Positions 59,604 through 64,000 of a DNA stretch of 64,000 nt are shown here, one piece after another. The position numbers and the translations under genes are program-made. The DNA is from Pseudomonas sp. DTU_2021_1001937_2_SI_NGA_ILE_001 (GTDB lineage: Bacteria > Pseudomonadota > Gammaproteobacteria > Pseudomonadales > Pseudomonadaceae), in NCBI RefSeq assembly GCF_032463525.1, contig NZ_CP135971.1, positions 310,001-374,000 of the forward strand, given 5' to 3'. The notes under the pieces are model-generated. The model was not told the origin of the DNA. It made no database searches and saw only the letters and a list, made by a program, of their open reading frames with translations. Position 1 is the stretch's first letter. Each line of letters opens with the position of its first letter.

Positions 59604-61148
59604 ATGAACGGAGCCCAGTTGCTCATCCAGGCCGCCGCCGCGAGCGGGGTCGAGTACTGTTTTGCCAACCCCGGGACCACCGAAATCCCGCTGGTCGCCG
59701 CCCTGGCCGGAGACACTCGGCTCAAGCCCGTGCTGTCGCTGTTCGAAGGGGTGTGCACCGGTGCCGCCGATGGTTACGGGCGTATCGCCGGCAAACCGGC
59801 CATGACCCTGACCCACCTGGGGCCAGGCTTCGCCAATGGCATCGCCAACCTGCATAACGCCCGCCGCGCCAATACGCCAATCGTCAACGTGATCGGTGAC
59901 CACGCCTCCTGGCACGTCAACTACGACCCGCCACTGGCCAGCGATATTCAGGCGCTGGCCGGCTCGGTGTCCGCCTGGGTGCGCTTGTCGCGCAGCGCCC
60001 GGCACCTGGGGGAAGACCTGCAGGACGCGGTGCAGGCGGCCTGGCAGCCGCGCGGACAGATTGCCAGCCTGATCCTGCCGATGGACCTGCAGGCCCAGCA
60101 ACTCGACACCCCCATTGCCCCATTGGCGCCACTGCAGGCGCCGGTACGTCGCTTTGCCGCCGACCGCGTCGAGCAGGTCGCCGCGCAGTTGCGCGCCGGC
60201 AAGCGCCTGGTGTTCATCGTCGGTGACGACGGCCTGAGCATCGCCGGCTTGCAAGCTGCCGGACGCCTGGCTGGCCTGCCGGGGGTCAAGCTGTTCGCCG
60301 AGACCTTCCCGCGGGTCAGCCAGCGTGGCGGTGGCCTGCCGGACCTGGACCGCCTGCCGTACTTCCCGGAAGTGGCCATCGGCATCCTTGACCAGTACGA
60401 CCTGGTGGTGTGTGCCGGGGTTGGCGAACCGATCAGCTATTTCGGTTACGAAGGTATCGCGTCGCGTCTGGCCGGTCGTGAGCGCCTGCTGAATCTGGCC
60501 GAAGTCGGCGACGACGTCAGCGGCGCCCTGGCCGCCCTGGCCGACGCCGTGCAGGCGCCGGCCTGGACAGCAGCCCCGCAGGGCATCGAGCTGCCGGCTG
60601 GCGATGCCGCCCTGAGCCCGCAATCGGTGGGCCTGGTGCTGGCCGCCGCGCTGCCCCAGGACGCCATCGTCTCGGTAGAGGGCGGCACCTGTGGCTACCC
60701 GTTCTTCACCGCCTCGGCACGTGCCGCCCGCCATCGGGTGCTGACCAATACCGGCGGCGCCATCGGCCAGGGCATACCCGCCGGCTTCGGCGCGGCGCTG
60801 GCCGAGCCGGGTACGCCGGTGTTCTGCCTGCAGTCCGACGGCAGTGCGCAGTACACCATCCAGACACTGTGGAGCATCGCCCGCGAGCAGTTGCCGGTGG
60901 TCATCCTCATCGCGGCCAACCATCGCTACGCGATCCTGCAGAACGAGCTGCGCCGCTACGGCGTCAGCGACTTCGGCCCCCAGGCCCTGGCCCTTACCGA
61001 ACTGGACCGGCCACGTATCGACTGGCCGGCGCTGGCGCGTGGCTATGGCGTGCCCGCCAGCACCGTGCGCACCAACGCCGAGCTGCACCAGGCCCTGGCG
61101 CGCGCCAAGGCTTCGGCAGCCCCTTGCCTGATCGAGATGGAGTTGTAA
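59604..61148 (+). CDS. ThDP-dependent enzyme, 2-oxoacid decarboxylase / acetolactate-synthase-like
   Basis: 514 aa in three domains. The catalytic glutamate E48 is in LSLFEGVCTGAADGYGR. The ThDP/Mg motif reads QSDGSAQYTIQTLW and ends AANHRYAIL; the normal GDG is SDG here. There is no clear FAD-linked acetolactate-synthase context and no small subunit gene, so a benzoylformate-decarboxylase-like role (2-oxoacid to aldehyde) fits better, the more so as an aldehyde dehydrogenase starts 3 bp after it. TGAGG precedes the ATG. The substrate is unknown. Confidence 0.78.
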   Translation: MNGAQLLIQAAAASGVEYCFANPGTTEIPLVAALAGDTRLKPVLSLFEGVCTGAADGYGRIAGKPAMTLTHLGPGFANGIANLHNARRANTPIVNVIGDHASWHVNYDPPLASDIQALAGSVSAWVRLSRSARHLGEDLQDAVQAAWQPRGQIASLILPMDLQAQQLDTPIAPLAPLQAPVRRFAADRVEQVAAQLRAGKRLVFIVGDDGLSIAGLQAAGRLAGLPGVKLFAETFPRVSQRGGGLPDLDRLPYFPEVAIGILDQYDLVVCAGVGEPISYFGYEGIASRLAGRERLLNLAEVGDDVSGALAALADAVQAPAWTAAPQGIELPAGDAALSPQSVGLVLAAALPQDAIVSVEGGTCGYPFFTASARAARHRVLTNTGGAIGQGIPAGFGAALAEPGTPVFCLQSDGSAQYTIQTLWSIAREQLPVVILIAANHRYAILQNELRRYGVSDFGPQALALTELDRPRIDWPALARGYGVPASTVRTNAELHQALARAKASAAPCLIEMEL

Positions 61149-61151
61149 GCC

Positions 61152-62642
61152 ATGAGCGAAATTGCCTTGCTGCCTGCGGTGCGTGCGTTCCTGGCCGCGC
61201 CCCACGGCCTGTTCATCGACGGTACCTGGCAGGCGGCGGCCAGCGGTCGTCGCCTGGAGGTGGAAAACCCGGCCAGCGCCAGTGTCATCGCCGCAGTGGC
61301 CGAAGGCGCCGAAGCCGATGCCGACGCGGCCGTGGCGGCTGCCCGCGCCGCTTTCGAAGGCCCCTGGCGCCAAGTGTCGCCGGCACGCCGTGGCCAGCTG
61401 TTGTGGCAACTGGCCGAACTGATCGACCGCCATGCCGAAGAACTCGCGCAACTGATCACCCTGGAGAACGGCAAGCCGATCGCCAATGCGCGGGGCGAAG
61501 CAGCCAGCGCGGCCAGCATCGTGCGCTACTTCGCCGGCTGGCCGACCAAGATCGAGGGCAGCACCCTGCCGGTGTCGCCGGCCAGCGGTGCGCCGATGCT
61601 CAATTACACCCTGCGTGAGCCGGTGGGGGTCTGCGCGCTGATCGTGCCGTGGAATTTCCCGCTGACCATGTGCGTGTGGAAGCTCGGTCCGGTGCTGGCC
61701 ACCGGTTGTACGGCGGTGCTCAAGCCCGCCGAGCAGACCCCCTTGGTGGCGGTGCGCCTGGTGCAACTGATCGAGCAGGCCGGCTTTCCTGCCGGGGTGG
61801 TCAACCTGCTCACCGGCCTGGGCCTGCACACCGGCGCGCCGCTGGCGGCCCATGCAGGCGTCGATAAGGTGGCCTTCACCGGCTCTACCCAGGTGGGGCG
61901 GCTGATCGCCCAGGCGGCCACCGGCAACATGAAAAAGGTGTCGCTGGAGCTGGGCGGCAAGTCGCCGAACATCATCCTTCCCGATGCCGATATCGCCCGC
62001 GCCGCCAAGGGCGCGGCCGACGGCATCTTCTACAACCAGGGCCAGGTATGCACCGCTGCGTCGCGTCTTTACGTGCATGAAAGCGTGCTGGATGCGGTGC
62101 TCGACGAGCTGCAGCGGCATGCTCGCGCGCATGTGCTCGGCCCCGGCCTGGACAGCCGCAGCACCCTCGGGCCGCTGGTGTCCGGGCGTCAGCTGGAGAC
62201 GGTCACTGGCTACCTGCGCCGTGGCACCGAGGAGGGCGCCGAGCTGGTCTGCGGTGGCGGGCGACCGGAGCACCTGGAGCAAGGCCATTTCATTCAGCCG
62301 ACGGTGTTCCTCGACCGCGCCGAGCGCGCCTGCGTGGCCCGCGAGGAAATCTTCGGCCCGGTGCTGACGGTGATGAGCTGGCGTGAACCGGAGGACCTGG
62401 TGCAGCGCGCCAACGACTCGCCCTACGGTCTGGCGGCCGGGCTGTGGACCCGCGACCTGCGTTCGGCGCACCGCCTGGCAGCGCAGCTGAAGGCCGGTTC
62501 GATCTGGATCAACTGCTGGAACGTGGTCGACCCGGCCTCGCCCTTCGGCGGTTACAAGCAGTCCGGCTGGGGCCGGGAAATGAGCAAGCACGTGATCGAC
62601 GCCTACACCGAGACCAAGAGTGTCTTCGTCGATCTCGCCTGA
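61152..62642 (+). CDS. Aldehyde dehydrogenase
   Basis: 496 aa. IVPWNFPLTMCVWKLGP, KPAEQTPL, LELGGKSPNIILPDAD, and catalytic C300 in NQGQVCTAASRLYVHE. A normal class 1/2-type NAD-dependent enzyme. It likely oxidises the aldehyde released by the preceding ThDP enzyme. Second gene of the operon under the IclR regulator. Confidence 0.88.
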   Translation: MSEIALLPAVRAFLAAPHGLFIDGTWQAAASGRRLEVENPASASVIAAVAEGAEADADAAVAAARAAFEGPWRQVSPARRGQLLWQLAELIDRHAEELAQLITLENGKPIANARGEAASAASIVRYFAGWPTKIEGSTLPVSPASGAPMLNYTLREPVGVCALIVPWNFPLTMCVWKLGPVLATGCTAVLKPAEQTPLVAVRLVQLIEQAGFPAGVVNLLTGLGLHTGAPLAAHAGVDKVAFTGSTQVGRLIAQAATGNMKKVSLELGGKSPNIILPDADIARAAKGAADGIFYNQGQVCTAASRLYVHESVLDAVLDELQRHARAHVLGPGLDSRSTLGPLVSGRQLETVTGYLRRGTEEGAELVCGGGRPEHLEQGHFIQPTVFLDRAERACVAREEIFGPVLTVMSWREPEDLVQRANDSPYGLAAGLWTRDLRSAHRLAAQLKAGSIWINCWNVVDPASPFGGYKQSGWGREMSKHVIDAYTETKSVFVDLA

Positions 62643-62667
62643 CCAACCAATAACAAGAGGAACGATC

Positions 62668-63462
62668 ATGGATCTGCAACTGCAAGGCCGTGTGGCCATC
62701 GTCACCGGCGGCGGCATGGGTATCGGCAAGGAAGTCGCGCGCTTCCTGTCGCAGGAAGGCTGCAAGGTGGTGATCTGCGCCCGGCGCATGGAATACCTGC
62801 GCCCGGCCGCCGAAGAGATCAGCGCCGAAACCGGCAACGAAGTGCTGCCGCTGTTTTGCGACACCAACGACATGGCGGCGGTGGCCGACATGGTGCAGCA
62901 GGCCGTCGAACGCTTTGGCCGTATCGACATCCTGGTCAATGGCGCCGCCGCGCCGTCGGGCGTGGTGCGCAACGACATCGAGCACGCCGGCGACGACGAG
63001 CTGCTCTCGGACATGAACACCAAGGTGATTGGCTATTTCCGCTGTGCCAAGGCGGTGACCCCGCACATGAAGCAGGGCGGCTTCGGGCGCATCATCAACA
63101 TCGGCGGCTTGACCGGCCGTGGCAGCAAGGTGCTGTCGGGCATGCGCAACCTGGCCATTGCCCACATGACCAAGACGCTGTCCGACCAGCTCGGCCCCTC
63201 GGGCATCACCGTCAACCTGATTCACCCCGGCGTGGTAGACACCCCGCATATCCAGGAACTCTACGAGCGCGAAGGCGTGAAGCAGGGCAAGACCCCGCAG
63301 CAGGTCGAGCAGGGCTACATCGACGCCACTCCCATCCGCCGGACCCTGCAGCCCATCGAGATGGGGTGGCTGATCGGCTTCCTGGCTTCGCCCAAGGCTG
63401 GCGCAATCACCGGTGAGTCCATCGGCATCGATGGCGGCCTGACCCGCGGCATCTTCATCTGA
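62668..63462 (+). CDS. Short-chain dehydrogenase/reductase
   Basis: 264 aa. Cofactor loop TGGGMGIGKE, then ICARRME suggesting NADP, LVNGAAAPSG, and a LSGMRNLAIAHMTK segment where the usual YxxxK tyrosine is not seen: the residue four before the lysine is not Tyr but part of AIAHMTK. This makes the active site atypical. It may act on a hydroxy acid or ketone, or be a non-standard member. AAGAGG precedes the ATG. Confidence 0.78.
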   Translation: MDLQLQGRVAIVTGGGMGIGKEVARFLSQEGCKVVICARRMEYLRPAAEEISAETGNEVLPLFCDTNDMAAVADMVQQAVERFGRIDILVNGAAAPSGVVRNDIEHAGDDELLSDMNTKVIGYFRCAKAVTPHMKQGGFGRIINIGGLTGRGSKVLSGMRNLAIAHMTKTLSDQLGPSGITVNLIHPGVVDTPHIQELYEREGVKQGKTPQQVEQGYIDATPIRRTLQPIEMGWLIGFLASPKAGAITGESIGIDGGLTRGIFI

Positions 63463-63472
63463 GGAAGCAATC

Positions 63473-64000
63473 ATGAGCAATGGAACCCTGTTGGTGGCCA
63501 CTGTCGGCCAGGCGGTGATCCGCAGCGCCGACGACGGCCAGACCTGGCATCGCCTGGGGCTGGGCCAGGCCATCGAGTTCGACGCCATCACCCGTTCGCT
63601 GAGCCTGAGCCCGGCCAACCCCGAAGTGATCTATGCCGGCACCGACGTGGGCCTGTGCGTCAGCCACGATGTCGGCGGCCACTGGGCGCGGGTCGAGTCG
63701 CCGTTCAACGGCCAGACCGTGTGGAAAGTCGCGGTCGACCCCCAGGACCCGCAGCGCATCTTCGTTGGCACCGGCGCACCCTCGCGGGCGGTGCTGTGGC
63801 GCAGCCTGGATGGCGGCGCCAGCTGGTACCGGGTGCCGGTGGAGATTCCGGAGTTCTGCGAAGGGGTGAGCAAGCCGCGGCTGCTGGCCTTCGCCTACGA
63901 CCCGACCGACCGTGACCAGGTGTGGTTCGGCCTGGAAGAGGGCGGCCTGTTTCACAGCCGCGATGGCGGCGAAAGTTTCACCCGTGTCGACGATCGCCTG
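63473..64000 (+). CDS. BNR/sialidase-like beta-propeller protein, N-terminal part (cut by window edge)
   Basis: 176 codons visible. Asp-box repeats of the BNR type: SADDGQTWHRLG, SHDVGGHWARVE, SLDGGASWYRVP and SRDGGESFTRVD, one per propeller blade. No signal peptide is seen, so it is likely cytoplasmic despite the sialidase-like repeats. GAGGAAGC lies before the ATG, 10 bp after the SDR gene, so it belongs to the same operon. An unusual partner for decarboxylase, dehydrogenase and SDR; it may be a lactonase-like or hydrolase enzyme. Confidence 0.75.
   Translation, partial: MSNGTLLVATVGQAVIRSADDGQTWHRLGLGQAIEFDAITRSLSLSPANPEVIYAGTDVGLCVSHDVGGHWARVESPFNGQTVWKVAVDPQDPQRIFVGTGAPSRAVLWRSLDGGASWYRVPVEIPEFCEGVSKPRLLAFAYDPTDRDQVWFGLEEGGLFHSRDGGESFTRVDDRL

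Noticed and set aside
59553..63023. 1156-codon open frame on the minus strand opposite the decarboxylase operon
   Set aside because: It mirrors three clear plus-strand enzymes, and its translation is His/Gln/Arg-rich shadow sequence.

Overview
The window reads as a chromosomal segment of a Pseudomonas, most likely of the P. putida group. The evidence is high GC content, Pseudomonas-type genes (DUF2790, CzcCBA, a HutC-controlled hut locus, the iac cluster in the order known from P. putida 1290) and several REP-type intergenic hairpins. No ribosomal genes, CRISPR array or intact insertion sequence was seen.

Layout. (1) 1-7.7 kb: a heavy-metal resistance locus, czcRS (minus) divergent from czcCBA (plus), with a small secreted DUF2790 gene behind it. 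(2) 7.7-11.2 kb: a GapN-type dehydrogenase, tRNA-Asn, and next to the tRNA a truncated parA, a HEAT-repeat gene and a gene broken by an in-frame stop. Together these look like the scar of an integrative element. (3) 11.3-19.2 kb: an ABC exporter, a DUF1161 protein, a second PBP2, then a cytochrome b561/catalase pair divergent from an ECF sigma/anti-sigma pair. Matching ECF-type promoter motifs face both ways. (4) 19.3-27.4 kb: mixed single genes: a DMSP-lyase-like cupin, a chemoreceptor, a decayed amino-acid ABC transporter, a diguanylate cyclase, an MFS transporter, a carboxymuconolactone decarboxylase homologue and pdxY.

(5) 27.4-35.7 kb: a histidine utilisation locus hutI-hutG-hutU-hutH-hutC with two HutC-type operators in front. 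Its HutG is of the arginase-fold formimidoylglutamase type, so it encodes the four-step route (histidine to urocanate to imidazolonepropionate to formiminoglutamate to glutamate plus formamide). A periplasmic gamma-glutamyltransferase follows. (6) 36.0-47.0 kb: a FeaR-like regulator and a phenylacetaldehyde-type dehydrogenase, then the complete indole-3-acetic acid catabolic set iacABCDEFG, iacR (minus), iacHI. This set should turn the auxin into catechol; the ring-cleavage genes are not in the window.

(7) 47.1-58.0 kb: two copies of a permease/porin module. Each has an APC permease with a closely similar 5' leader and an outer-membrane barrel. The second copy also carries an aldehyde dehydrogenase and a class III aminotransferase. 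Two AraC-type regulators lie between the copies. This looks like uptake and oxidation of an amine or amino acid of unknown identity. (8) 58.7-64 kb: an IclR regulator divergent from an operon of a ThDP-dependent 2-oxoacid decarboxylase-like enzyme, an aldehyde dehydrogenase, an SDR and a BNR/sialidase-like repeat protein that runs off the window. I do not recognise this pathway; it is one of the better candidates for something undescribed. All functions are inferred from protein motifs and gene order read by eye; no database search was run.
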